A DNA stretch of 64,000 nt from Crotophaga sulcirostris. Its lineage: Eukaryota > Chordata > Aves > Cuculiformes > Crotophagidae. A program made the position numbers and the translations under genes. The stretch spans positions 2,308,341 to 2,372,340 of the forward strand of contig VYZB01000036.1 of assembly GCA_013397455.1 (NCBI GenBank), in the 5' to 3' direction. Below are positions 51,801-61,469 of this stretch, piece after piece (positions within the stretch are counted from its first letter, which is position 1; every line of letters starts with the position of its first letter). Under the pieces are notes generated by a model. It saw nothing but the letters and a program-made list of their open reading frames with translations. It searched no databases and had not been told where the DNA came from.

Positions 51801-54115
51801 GTGAGGTGGCTCATAAATGACCTACACCCTGGGAAGCCCCAGTAGGAAACAGTGACTCAGAGATACAAGACTATTTATTTCAAGATAGTTCCTATGGAGA
51901 CCAGGTTTGTCAGGAGAGGTATTAGGTCATCTTTTTCTCTTACACTCCCGTTATGCTGGTCTCTGTTCTGTCCATCAGTGGTGGCTGAAAGGGAGCTCTC
52001 AAAATCAGACCTGCTGTAGCACAGCACAGCACACCCAGTCTCAGGCACAGCCAGAGCTTGGCTCTGCACAGGCCAAGAACAGGGTGGTTTGTGGGGCGCT
52101 CTGGGGCAGAAATGGGCAGAGTCAGCCCCCGTGGCAGCACTGCTGGGCTGTTCTTGCAGAGCAGTGCTGGCATAGCCAGTGACTTGGAGACCCTGCAGTA
52201 TCTGGAGTAACAGAGTTAACTCAGGTTTTAGGATTAATCAAGTGTTTTTGTAGGTCACAAGGCAGTCACAGAGGAAAACATCTAAATAATTGAGACCAAA
52301 TACTCTTTCTTAACATATATTTTACATCACTCAGAAACGCGCACATAATAGCATGCCCATACACAATGGAAGGCCTTCCTTCAGCAGGGATCTTGCCAAC
52401 TTGCCAGATAACAACTAGATAAGAAAAGTACTATGGAACAATACTATTGAGGCCAGAGAGAAATTGGATTAATTTCATAAAATTATGAGGTAACTTGGTA
52501 AACACATCAGCAACATGCATGGCCACAGAAGCCTGCTGAATAAGGGAGAACGCTCATACACGGAGTCCAGTGTCACTCCAGTTGCTGAATGCTGAAGTGA
52601 TGCTCAGTCTGCAAGATCTCATGAGCTCGCGTGAGCTGAGCTCTGCACACTGGGAAGCTGTGCCTGTGCATAAGTGGTCAGGCTTATGGCTTCACTCTGA
52701 ACACACGTGACAGCCAGATTATCCTGGGCACCTGCTCAAAGAGGCTGTGCATTTGGCTTCATCTGTGGGTCTGCCCTCTTCCCTGCACTGAGCAGCATCC
52801 TGCTGTCATTCCACTGCAAAATGGCACCAAGAGAAGCTGTGGGGAAGAAGGGCCTCCAGGGACACCTGCATAGATTTAGCAAGAATGGGACCTTTACTGT
52901 GTTTTAGTAACACTCTTCATCTTCTGGTGGAATACATGGAACACCTAGCAAGGGGATGCTACCATGAGGTGCTTCATCAGGCTGAGGTCATCCCAGCTAG
53001 GTATTTGGTTCCTCTGCTTTGAAGTGACATAACAGAAACAGAGAAATCACATTTATCGGAAAAACCACAGAGCTAGTAAAAAGGCATGAAAAACTGACAA
53101 TTCTTTTAAATATGTTTTTAGTTCCTGAAACCTTTCATGCTGTCATTTTTTCCCAACTTACTTAAACAGATACTGTAATTTTCCCAGTAGCTTAGAGTAA
53201 AGAAGACAACTAAGGAGGAATCAGTAACAGTTTGTTATTGATTTCAGTGATGCTAGGATTAATAATCTAACATTTAGTATAAACATGTAAATTATAAGTA
53301 GCACATTGTCTAAATGTGCTACATCTAGGTAGAAGCACAAAAAGCTGCTGTTTCTGAAAAAAAGTTATTTCAGTTATCAATAAAACTAGCTGAAACACTG
53401 TTATGAACATGCTCATATTATCCTAATAATCAAGCCAGATATTTTACAGCAGATCCACCTATGTAGTATTAATATCTAAACATTTCTGCTAATAAATCAT
53501 GTAATAAGAAATGGAAATAAAAAATAACACTCATAACTAATTGGAAAAAGTATTTTAATCTGATTAAAAATTTCCACAAAATACTTTGTTTAAATTTTCA
53601 ACTCTTTTAACTAATAATCTGACTTCTCTATTCATAATAGATAAGCTACACATCACTCAGACCTTCCGTCACCTTAACTAACTCCCCAGCTTCTCTACAG
53701 TGAAGAGCTGTTTATCAGTACTGTACTAAGATCAGTAAGAACTGTCGGTAATTCTGTTAACTTTTAACTTAAGAAATTTAATACTATTTTTGTGCTAGAA
53801 ATAGGAAACGTACACCTCTGGTATCACTTGCCTTTGCATGGTTTCATGTAATTATAATTTATTGATAAATAGGTGAAACGCTGCATTATTTGAGCAATTT
53901 AAAGTGTAGCCAGGTTCATTTGAAATAATAAAAATGGTTCTCCATAAGTCTAACTGCTTTTTCACTCTGAATAAATATTGATAGCCACAATAGTCCTACA
54001 ATTTTAAATCCACTTCATAACTTGAATTAATGAAAGGTGCGAGTTCTGTAGCTGTCTGATAGGCAAGGCACACACTCCAATTAGTAAAAAAAAATCTGTA
54101 AACATGACTTATATT

Positions 54116-54160
54116 CTATATGAATAGAATATTAATAGAATATTAATATATACTAATAGA
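54116..54160. repeat. AT-rich tandem repeat AATAGAATATT
   Basis: The unit AATAGAATATT occurs twice in tandem, followed by a diverged TATACTAATAGAA. It lies about 550 bases upstream of the SFRP gene TATA box. Confidence 0.65.
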
Positions 54161-54685
54161 ACTGTTGGGACCTTCAGCATGTCACAAGACAGGGATACAA
54201 ATTTCCAGACAAAATACTTGGCTAATAGCAGGAGGCTGTCTCTTTTATAGCACTTGACCGAATAAATAAAGTACTTCTTCTACATTGTAAAACAGTGAAA
54301 GAGACACAAGCAATTAGCACAAGCAAAACATTTTCACTTGATAACTCAATCTGGGCTGTTTTTTCTGCCCTGTCAGCAGTGTCTGAAAACAAAGGAGACA
54401 CAGCAGCCCCAGGAGACAGCTTGTCTGCCCAACTGTTTTTTCTGGGGGATCTCTTAATTTGTTTTAGAAAGCACATAGCAAACCTTCAAGGTGTCAAAAT
54501 TTAATATGCCACATAGCACTCTGCAACAACTGACACCATGGGACATGTGAAAGGCTGTGTCAAATCAGTGTTTTTAGGGAACATACTTATATACTTTGTC
54601 TCCACCTCCCTGGTTATCACAGCAATCCCTTGAATAGGCAATAAGACCTGGTCTTGTCTTGAGTGATTTGATAAGCAGTTGATAA

Positions 54686-54690
54686 CCAAT
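54686..54690 (+). promoter_or_regulatory. CCAAT box of the SFRP gene
   Basis: CCAAT lies 25 bases upstream of the TATA box and about 100 bases before the start codon. The spacing is rather close to the TATA, so it is suggestive only. Confidence 0.45.
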
Positions 54691-54710
54691 GGTTCATTAA
54701 GCTCTTGGGG

Positions 54711-54717
54711 TATATAA
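54711..54717 (+). promoter_or_regulatory. TATA box of the SFRP gene
   Basis: TATATAA lies 78 bases before the start codon. Transcription would begin around 54740-54745, giving a 5' leader of roughly 45 bases. There is no CpG island here, in contrast to HDAC10, so this looks like a tissue- or stage-specific promoter. Confidence 0.75.
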
Positions 54718-54788
54718 GCTACCAGGTTTTCAGTGTGCCCCTGTGCTTGGAGGGTTTGACAGTTCAGCAGCCCAGGAGTTGCTAGAAG

Positions 54789-55075
54789 ATGTTCTTCACT
54801 GCAAAAATACTTGGTTTTGCTCTGAGTGCTTTCCTAAGAGTGGCAACAGGCTTTGACATTGGATTATCCACGAAATGTGTAGTGATACCCACGGAGATGC
54901 ACATGTGCCACAAGATTGGGTACTCCGAAATGAGGCTTCCCAACCTGATGGGACACACAAGCATGGCAGACGTTATCCAAAAATCCACCACCTGGCAGCA
55001 CCTTGTGCTCACAGACTGTCACCCTCACGCCAGGACATTTCTGTGCTCCCTGTTTGCACCCATCTGTCTAGATAC
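54789..55075 (+). CDS. SFRP-like gene exon 1
   Basis: 287 coding bases from the ATG to donor GTAAGT. They encode the signal peptide and the first half of the frizzled domain through SLFAPICLD plus two bases of Thr. Confidence 0.93.
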
Positions 55076-58007
55076 GTAAGTACCGCAGGACAATACAAAA
55101 CTCCAGCCTTTATTTGCCAGAACAGGAATCAAATGACATGCATATTTACCATAATCTAAAGGTAATCTCCACTTTATCTGAAATAATTCTGTTAACTTTT
55201 TCATACTCATTGGAAAGAATATTACTGAAAACTTGTTTCACTTCAGCTTTATTTTGCTTTGGGGAAACGAATGCTGTTGACAAAGAACATCATGTTTTGT
55301 TTTGTTACTGTTGAAGTTTTATTATTTTTAATTTAGAGTTGAAGCACTTGTTACAAATAGAACTAGGCTCCTGCAGAAGCTTTTCTCAGGTGGTAACACG
55401 AGTGTGTTAAAAACTGTGACTTAATCCTGTAAGCACAGTCCAGCCCATGTACAGACCACTTGTATACCTTGCTCAGCTCCTGCTTCTAGAACTGTGCTGT
55501 TGTTGAAGGATGTCAAATGCCATTGAAGATGATTGTTTTGCTCAGAAATCACTGTTGCAATAGTTTCAGTTGTCACTGAGTGAGTTTAACTGACTCAGCC
55601 TGGTATTTTCTCTGGCGACAGGTTTATCCATCCCTGTAGGAGTATGTGCGTTGCCGTTCGTGACAGCTGCGCCCCCGCGCTTGCCTGCCATGGACACGCC
55701 TGGCCTGACAATCTGGACTGTGATCGGTTCCCTGGGGATGAGGACATATGCCTGGCACCTCTTACAACAGAATATAAATACTTGCACAAAGGTAGCTGGA
55801 GGATGGCAGAGGGGAGAGTGACTGTAGTGTGTTGTGGGAATCAAGGAGGTACAAAGAACAGTCTGTGACTTTGTAAGCAGAGTCAGTCTATACTGCTTCA
55901 CCCAGCTTGTTCAGAAGGCAGGGGAAAGTGCCAGTACTTGCAGTGTAAGCTGCAGCAGGCCTCAGATCGTGTGTATCAGCATTGCTTCAATAAAATAAAG
56001 TGTAGATTGTCTATGCTTAGATAGAGGAAAAAGGCGATTATGACTCTGCACTATGGGCAGTGTCATACCCAGGACAGCACAATGTATTTGATTTATTTTG
56101 AGGTGTCTGTATAGACTTATCAATGGCCCTTATCACAGATAAATGGCACACCCAAATTCATATTCACAGTCCTAGGGCAACTGAATGCAGGGTCACTGAT
56201 ACAACCATGCACCTAACCCTTTCCTCACCACCTTAGCCATAGTAAGCACTGTATTTGATGCTATATTTGATGCTGTTAATTGAGTTTGTCTATCTGAACA
56301 AGGACTGACTGGGCATGGAAAATGAAACTCCTTTTTTTTCCTTAGTCACTTTCTCTGAGAAGTGTGTAGACCTTTATGTTCTCACTGACCAGTTGTGTAT
56401 TTTTCTCTGTCGCCTCTGAGGTTAAACAGTGGGCTTTTAGCTTTGACAGCAGAAAATTAATACAAAAGACTCTAAAAGATAACTATGAAATTTTGTCATT
56501 CTTTACCAGTCCTACCAAAGCCTGCCTGCCAGGCCTGCCCAGCAGTGGAGGAATTCTTTACGCACAAAAGAATTCTTGAAGTTTTCTGTGACAATAACTT
56601 TGGTAAGTCTTTGCTAATATGGCTGCTAATAAAAGACTAACAGTTCTCCTTCTAAAATGCTTTGAAAATAGGATTAAAATAACTGACAGTTTCTGCTAGT
56701 ATTTCAAAAGCCTTAATCCTAAGAGTTTGGCTGCTGACTTAACTTCAGGTTGTTTATCAGAATATGTTCTTTCTCAGCAAAATACAAGGAAGATTTATTT
56801 TACATGAAAGATTTGTTAATGATCTATTTTGCAATGAAATAACTCTTCTTGTCTAGTTGGCCACATTGTAGTACAACATGCTCTTGTAAGTATTTCTGGC
56901 AAAAGCAGCCAAATAAGCAGGTTTACCTTTTAATAGTAGTTAAACCCAAAGTAATGCTTTAGTTGTTTTGCCAGTGAATGGTGGGTTCTTGTTACTTGTG
57001 TGCATGAGTTTTTTTTGTGATATGCAGCTTACTGAAAAGGAAACCAGAAAATAATATTAGTAAAAGAATTTTTTGCCTTATGTTGTCTCATTGGAGTGAC
57101 AGGAAATACTTTTGAGTTTGGCCTAGAAAATTCCTCCTGAGCCCTTTGCTGTCATTGCAAAGACTCTCAGCAACTCTGGCTGGCTTTAGATCAAGTGGTA
57201 TAGAAAAATTTCACGCTAAAAAGTGTTTATGGAGTCAAGTGGGATAGGTAGATGCCTATAATGAAAAGGGAATATTTAAAACAATCATTACTACCCATTT
57301 TTGCTGAGGGGTTCATAACATAGACAAAGTGAGTTTCAGGAGAATTGCTTGGGCCAGCTGGGCAGCCTCATGATACAAGAACAACACCAATAGCTTACAA
57401 AGTCTAATTATCCACAAAATCCAACATACGTGGTGATGGTAAAAATACACTACTCACTTTTAGGAGAACATGTTTTTCTATTTTCTTGATTTCATGGGAA
57501 AAGTCTCTGATACATAATCTTTATTTTAAAAAGTGTTTTAAAATGTGTACTACTCCTGGAGAAGGCCTCATCATGCTCTATCACCATAAATTATGATAGT
57601 ATTTTTAAGGAATCATCCTGATTTTAATTGGTAGCATTTCTTTCTTTCTGTATTTTAGTAAATGGAGCGACTTACAGGTTTCCTTTTTTTCCTCAGCAGT
57701 GAAAGTAAAGCTGTCCAAAAAGAGAACAGGACTTGGTCACCAAGAATATAACATTGAATGCCAAGTGGAATTCATTACTCAGGGCGCACTCTTGCCTTAT
57801 GAAACTCAGAGTATGATACAGCAGTGGCTGCTTATCAATGAAAACTGTACGCGGAGGATGACCCCAACCCATCGCCCCATGATGTATCTCCTTGTGGGGA
57901 ATATCAAAGAGGGCATCATTTTAGTAAACCACGTTTATCGTTGGCAGAGGAAGGACTCCCAGCTGGCTTTGGCCACTCAAAAGTGGAGATATCATAAATG
58001 TTTGTAA
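54789..58007 (+). CDS. Secreted frizzled-related protein of the crescent/sizzled group (four exons, complete)
   Basis: Join 54789-55075, 55622-55791, 56510-56602 and 57697-58007: 286 residues, typical SFRP length. A hydrophobic signal peptide (residues 1 to about 21, MFFTAKILGFALSAFLRVAT) is followed by FDIGLSTKC. The frizzled cysteine-rich domain (about 22-141) shows GYSEMRLPNLMGHTSM, TFLCSLFAPICLDTFIHPCR, SMCVAVRDSC, ACHGHAWPDNLDCDRF and DEDIC. A netrin-like domain follows, from CQAC...CDNNFAVKVKL to WLLINENC and the C-terminal KWRYHKCL. Such proteins act outside the cell: crescent and other SFRPs bind Wnts; sizzled inhibits Tolloid/BMP1 proteases and so stabilises Chordin. ACHGH and LPNLMGH mark the crescent/sizzled branch rather than SFRP1-5. 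I cannot tell SZL from crescent (FRZB2) unaided. No frame break is seen. The ATG has A at -3 and is the only one before the signal peptide. Confidence 0.93.
55076..55621 (+). other. SFRP-like gene intron 1
   Basis: A 546-base AT-rich intron with GTAAGT and GACAG ends. No repeats are recognised. Confidence 0.85.
55622..55791 (+). CDS. SFRP-like gene exon 2
   Basis: A 170-bp exon lies between TGGCGACAG and GTAGCT. It completes Thr and encodes FIHPCRSMCVAVRDSCAPAL through TTEYKYLHK, the end of the frizzled domain. It carries an additional cysteine (ALAC) beyond the ten of the standard fold. Confidence 0.93.
55792..56509 (+). other. SFRP-like gene intron 2
   Basis: A 718-base intron with GTAGCT and ACCAG ends. 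Nothing is recognised inside. Confidence 0.85.
56510..56602 (+). CDS. SFRP-like gene exon 3
   Basis: A 93-bp exon lies between CTTTACCAG and GTAAGT. It encodes LPKPACQACPAVEEFFTHKR then ILEVFCDNNF, the linker and the start of the netrin-like domain. It was found from frame and phase; its frame is not an isolated ORF. Confidence 0.92.
56603..57696 (+). other. SFRP-like gene intron 3
   Basis: A 1.1-kb intron with GTAAGT and CCTCAG ends and a T-rich tract before the acceptor. Nothing is recognised inside. Confidence 0.85.
57691..57699 (+). promoter_or_regulatory. NAGNAG tandem acceptor of SFRP exon 4
   Basis: CCTCAGCAG offers two acceptors three bases apart. Using the first gives NNF-A-VKVKL; the second drops only the alanine by fusing the split codon into Val. 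Both keep the frame. The alanine form agrees with the FAVK/FALK pattern of other SFRPs. Confidence 0.8.
57697..58007 (+). CDS. SFRP-like gene exon 4 (terminal)
   Basis: A 311-bp exon after TTTCCTCAG, or three bases later after CAG. It encodes AVKVKLSKKRTGLGHQEYNI through RKDSQLALATQKWRYHKCL and the stop TAA. It holds most of the netrin-like domain, with NENC and the C-terminal KC cysteines. Confidence 0.93.
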
Positions 58008-58455
58008 ATATTTATCATCTTAATTTGTAAAAAGATTATTATACTTCTCATGCCAAACTTGTCTTGTAAATAGGAATGTACTATAAGTGGAATATAAAGT
58101 CTTAATTTCTTTTCAAATTGTATTATAAGTGGATTTTAAACCCCTATGTTATCAGGCCTCCCTTCTATAGTGTTACAGCTATTCATATCAGTTTTGAACT
58201 TGGCCAACCATGTGTAAATGTTTCTTTGAGTTATTGCAAGAAAATGTTGTTGTATGTGCAAAAACTGGCATAAAACAGTTTTAATCCAGCTGACTACCTT
58301 TAATGTATTTTTCTGTACCTCCCATTCTGCCGTTTTCTCAGGTTACCTTGGCTTTCCCTTGCTTAATGTTTCATTAATCCCCTTTATTTTCTTTCATTAG
58401 AGTATTTTAAAAGAAGGCAGCCCTCTGCTGGTGGCTTTTGCAGGAATCAAAATGG

Positions 58456-58461
58456 AATAAA
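58456..58461 (+). terminator. Likely polyadenylation signal of the SFRP gene
   Basis: The first canonical AATAAA after the stop codon lies 449 bases downstream. Weaker variants (AATATAAA near 58090) lie closer and could be used instead. Confidence 0.55.
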
Positions 58462-58479
58462 TAGGAGTAGATAACTGTA

Positions 58480-59080
58480 AATATGGTACAGTTGGTCCCA
58501 GCCACAAGAAGATTCGGTTACTGGGCATCATTTTACAATGACAGAGGTGGCAGTGTCTTGGTAGTAATACCTAGCACAGGCTAAACACAGTTTTAGAAAC
58601 TTTTTATTCTTATGAGACCATCCTCAATGTAAGATCCACTGGAATCTAAATCAGGCTCCTATTACTGAAAGGTCCCATTTCACTTTCAGATACACTAAAA
58701 AAGTCAGTGCAGAAGCTTTACGCATTGTCTATAGGGACAGCGATAATACTCAAGAAAAGCAAAATATTACAGTGGCCGTGTTATGGGTGTCCTCAGTTGC
58801 AGTGCACTGCACTGATGTTAAAGACCACATGAAGATGGACAGAACTCAAGTTTAGTTTAATAAGTATGTAGAACGGATTCAAGGACAGGTAATTTATAAT
58901 ACATAAATTAGAAGATATTTCAGTAGTAGTGTCTATCATGGTCGTATGTTCTTGAAACAAACATGGGAAAAGTTTATGGTCAGTAGCTTTCTAAAAGTCA
59001 CATCTATAATGACTGGGTTCCCGATATGTACCCAGTAAGAGCTGGTTTGTACGCATGCTCCTGACCACTCCTGCTCCATG
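58480..59080. other. Short intergenic stretch after the SFRP gene
   Basis: About 600 bases of unremarkable AT-rich sequence. It contains a small palindrome GTGCACTGCAC near 58803 and nothing else I can name. Confidence 0.6.
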
Positions 59081-59082
59081 AC

Positions 59083-59350
59083 TTCTCATAGAATGCATGA
59101 CCTGAGTTGGAAGAGTAACACAAGGATCATCGACTCCAACTCCTGCCCCTGCATAAGACAACCCCAACATTCACACCGTGTGTCTGAAGGCCCTGTCCAA
59201 ATGCTTCTTGAATATGCCATGCTTGGCGCTGTTACTGCTTCCCTGGGGAGCTGTGCCAGAGCTCCACCACCCTATGGGTGAAGAAGCTTTTCCTAATATC
59301 CAGCCTAAACCTACCCTTGCACATCATCCTACCATTCCCTCGGGTCCATG
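59083..59350 (-). mobile_element. CR1 LINE 3'-end fragment, antisense, same subfamily as the 9.5-kb copy
   Basis: The + strand reads TCATAGAATGCATGACCTGA, then GATCATCGACTCCAACTCCT, ACAACCCCAACATTCACACC, AAATGCTTCTTGAATATGCC, and TCCCTGGGGAGCTGTGCCAG. These are the reverse complements of segments in the 9.5-10.16 kb CR1 (for example GTGAATGTTGGGGTTGTCCT). About 270 bases; non-coding remnant. Confidence 0.92.
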
Positions 59351-59964
59351 GATGAACTGGAAGAGTAGTACAAACTGAGGATAGAGAGCTGAAACGACCT
59401 GTATTTGGTTTATGTTGTATAATGAAGTCACTGCTTAGGGAAAAATAGGCAGCCGAGCCTGCCCCGCACAGTCTGGGGGATCAGGGATTTTGTCCTTGCA
59501 TTTGTTATGTACAGAAAGCTTAACAACACTCGTGGCTGAACAGTTACATCCAGGAATGTCAATTGCAAGGGGCAGGGGCTGCGCTCAGAGCAGGGGCAGT
59601 GGGAGGAGCAGCCGGGGGGGCACAGGAGGTGTTGATAGAAGAAGCAGTTACTATGACAAAAAGTGGAATATTTTGATTTAAGCCAGAGATAAATTTCATC
59701 TGAGTAACTGTATTTTTTGAAAGTTAGACAGAATGTTTCCCTCTGATAGCATGTTTTCTTTATAGCATGTGTTTTTTCAAATAGTTGAATAAACACAAAC
59801 CCAGTTCTAGAAATGTGAACCTTTCACCAGCTCGGGCGTGAGGGTTTGCCTGGAGAAACCTCCGCTCGCCTGGTGCCAGTGAAGGAACGGCTCTGTCAGA
59901 CCCTGCAAAAACCACTTGCTGAGAGTTCGGTTTGCCCGGCTCGCACGGTAACACCAAACCAAAC

Positions 59965-60110
59965 CGTTCTGTGATTCTGTGATTTTCTGTTACATTGCGG
60001 CTGAGCCCGGGCAGGTGGGGCTGAGCCGGGAGAGGTGGGGCTGAACTGGGAGAGGTGGGGCTGAGCCGGGAGAGGTGGGGCTGGGCCGGGAGAGGTGGGG
60101 CTGGGCCGGG
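59965..60110 (+). repeat. 20-bp GC-rich minisatellite running into the gap
   Basis: From 60001 units of exactly 20 bases, consensus CTGAGCCGGGAGAGGTGGGG, repeat five and a half times with one to three changes each, up to the first N at 60111. Just before it, GTTCTGTGATTCTGTGAT (59967-59984) is a CR1-like 3' signature. The true array length is unknown because it enters the gap. Confidence 0.93.
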
Positions 60111-60432
60111 NNNNNNNNNNNNNNNNNNNNNNNNNNNNNNNNNNNNNNNNNNNNNNNNNNNNNNNNNNNNNNNNNNNNNNNNNNNNNNNNNNNNNNNNNN
60201 NNNNNNNNNNNNNNNNNNNNNNNNNNNNNNNNNNNNNNNNNNNNNNNNNNNNNNNNNNNNNNNNNNNNNNNNNNNNNNNNNNNNNNNNNNNNNNNNNNNN
60301 NNNNNNNNNNNNNNNNNNNNNNNNNNNNNNNNNNNNNNNNNNNNNNNNNNNNNNNNNNNNNNNNNNNNNNNNNNNNNNNNNNNNNNNNNNNNNNNNNNNN
60401 NNNNNNNNNNNNNNNNNNNNNNNNNNNNNNNN
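60111..60432. other. Assembly gap (322 N)
   Basis: Unsequenced bases between the minisatellite and the HDAC10 CpG-rich block. The real size may differ. Any long reading frame crossing this place is an artefact of translating N. Confidence 1.
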
Positions 60433-60830
60433 GTGCCGTCGCCTCGCTGCCTTTGTTTGGTGTGGGCGGCCCTTCCGGGTTTGTGAGGGGCTGGCGGCGC
60501 TCGGAGCTCGGCGGGTCCCTGGGGCGGCTCTGCTGTGGACAGTCCCGCTTTTGGCGCTTGGCGGCGGCACCGCAGCTCCGGTGCTCCCCGCCAGCCGCGC
60601 CCGGTGGGTGAGGCCGGGCCTGGGGCGGGGGGCGCTGGGGATGGGGTTGGGGCTCGGGCTCGGAGAGGCGCCGGGAGCGCCCGCGCCGGGGTCTGGGCAC
60701 GCGGGGAGCCCCGAGTCCTGCCTGGGCCCCCCCCGTTCCCAGCTCTGTCGCTGCCGCCTGCTCGGGGCTCCTCTGAGGTTTTCTTTTGTCTCGTTCTGCG
60801 AGTGCAAAGTCTAAAGAGCAAGGTTGTTGT
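60433..60830 (+). promoter_or_regulatory. HDAC10: CpG-rich block, probable HDAC10 promoter and 5' untranslated exon
   Basis: About 400 bases very rich in G+C and CpG, ending abruptly in AT-rich sequence. Because the first HDAC10 coding exon begins with a splice acceptor only two bases before its ATG, an untranslated first exon is needed upstream, and this island is the natural place. Candidate donors are GTGGGT at 60604 or GTGAGG at 60608. The transcription start is not defined and may be in the gap. Confidence 0.6.
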
Positions 60831-60962
60831 GCAGGCAGATGTGCTGTGTCCTTAACGTTCTCACTAGCTAATGCAGTATGAGGTTTGTTTTAATATATGC
60901 TTCGTATATGTTTATGTAATATATATATTAAATGTATAATTAGTATATGTTTATGGTGTAGT

Positions 60963-61050
60963 GGGAGGTGCCCCTACCTGTGACAGGGTGGTCGGTACTG
61001 ATTGACCTTTAAGGTCCCTTCCAACCCAACCCATTCAATGATTCTGTGAT
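60963..61050 (+). mobile_element. CR1 LINE 3' tail, sense
   Basis: GTGGGAGGTGCCCCTACCTG, GACCTTTAAGGTCCCTTCCA and CCATTCAATGATTCTGTGAT form a standard CR1 3' end of about 90 bases. It abuts an oppositely oriented CR1 fragment. Confidence 0.88.
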
Positions 61051-61067
61051 AACGTTGAATGGTTTTG

Positions 61068-61342
61068 GTGCACTCAATCTGTCTGTATCATCAATGAGGA
61101 TATTAAACAGCACTGGTCCCAGTACAGACCCCTGAGGGACACCACTTGTCACGGGTCTCCATCTGGACATCAAACCACCGACTCTCTGAATGTGACCCTC
61201 CAACCAATTCCTTACGCACTGAACAGTCCATCCATCAAAGCCACATCTTTCCAATTTAGAGAGAAGGATATCGTGGGGGACTGTGTCAAAGGCTTTACAG
61301 AAGTCCAGATAGATTACATCCGTTGCTTTTCCCATGTCCACT
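61068..61342 (-). mobile_element. CR1 LINE reverse-transcriptase fragment, antisense
   Basis: The minus strand encodes an uninterrupted piece of the CR1 reverse transcriptase: [80 protein letters not shown]. It lacks both the catalytic FADD downstream and the 3' tail. It lies in the predicted 5' untranslated intron of HDAC10, just before the coding start. Confidence 0.93.
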
Positions 61343-61404
61343 GATGTTTATTTCTGGGCTGAAATAACCTGTCTTGGGATTTTTGTTTTGCTCTGCCTGT
61401 AGCA

Positions 61405-61469
61405 ATGGCTTCAGGAACAGCACTGATTTATGATGAGGAAATGACCACTCATAAACTACTTTGGAAAGA
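61405..61469 (+). CDS. HDAC10: HDAC10 first coding exon
   Basis: 65 coding bases. The exon itself begins at 61403, two bases before the ATG. G at +4 supports the start. It ends in GA of the Asp codon. Confidence 0.92.

Larger units (their letters stand above)
38131..54680. other. Intergenic interval between MAPK12 and the SFRP gene
   Basis: About 16.5 kb, mostly AT-rich. Apart from two short CR1 tails (40.0-40.2 and 41.9-42.0 kb), an AAT microsatellite (48.8 kb) and an AATAG-type repeat (54.1 kb), I find no supported feature. Slightly GC-richer stretches at 43.2-44.1, 51.5-51.7 and 52.0-52.2 kb have ORFs on both strands but no domain. Distal enhancers for the flanking genes could lie here, but cannot be recognised from one sequence. 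Confidence 0.7.

Noticed and set aside
55076..55159. Read-through of SFRP exon 1 as a shorter protein
   Set aside because: The exon 1 frame stops at TAA formed by the donor GTAAGT. Exon 2 continues the frizzled domain perfectly, so splicing is certain.
60001..60110. Regularly repeated 20-bp units, considered as a CRISPR array
   Set aside because: The units are directly adjacent without spacers and the genome is avian, so this is a minisatellite.
59760..60821. Frames of 236 to 353 codons on the minus strand and up to 239 on the plus strand
   Set aside because: They run through 322 N bases and a minisatellite. The apparent proline/glycine-rich proteins are artefacts.
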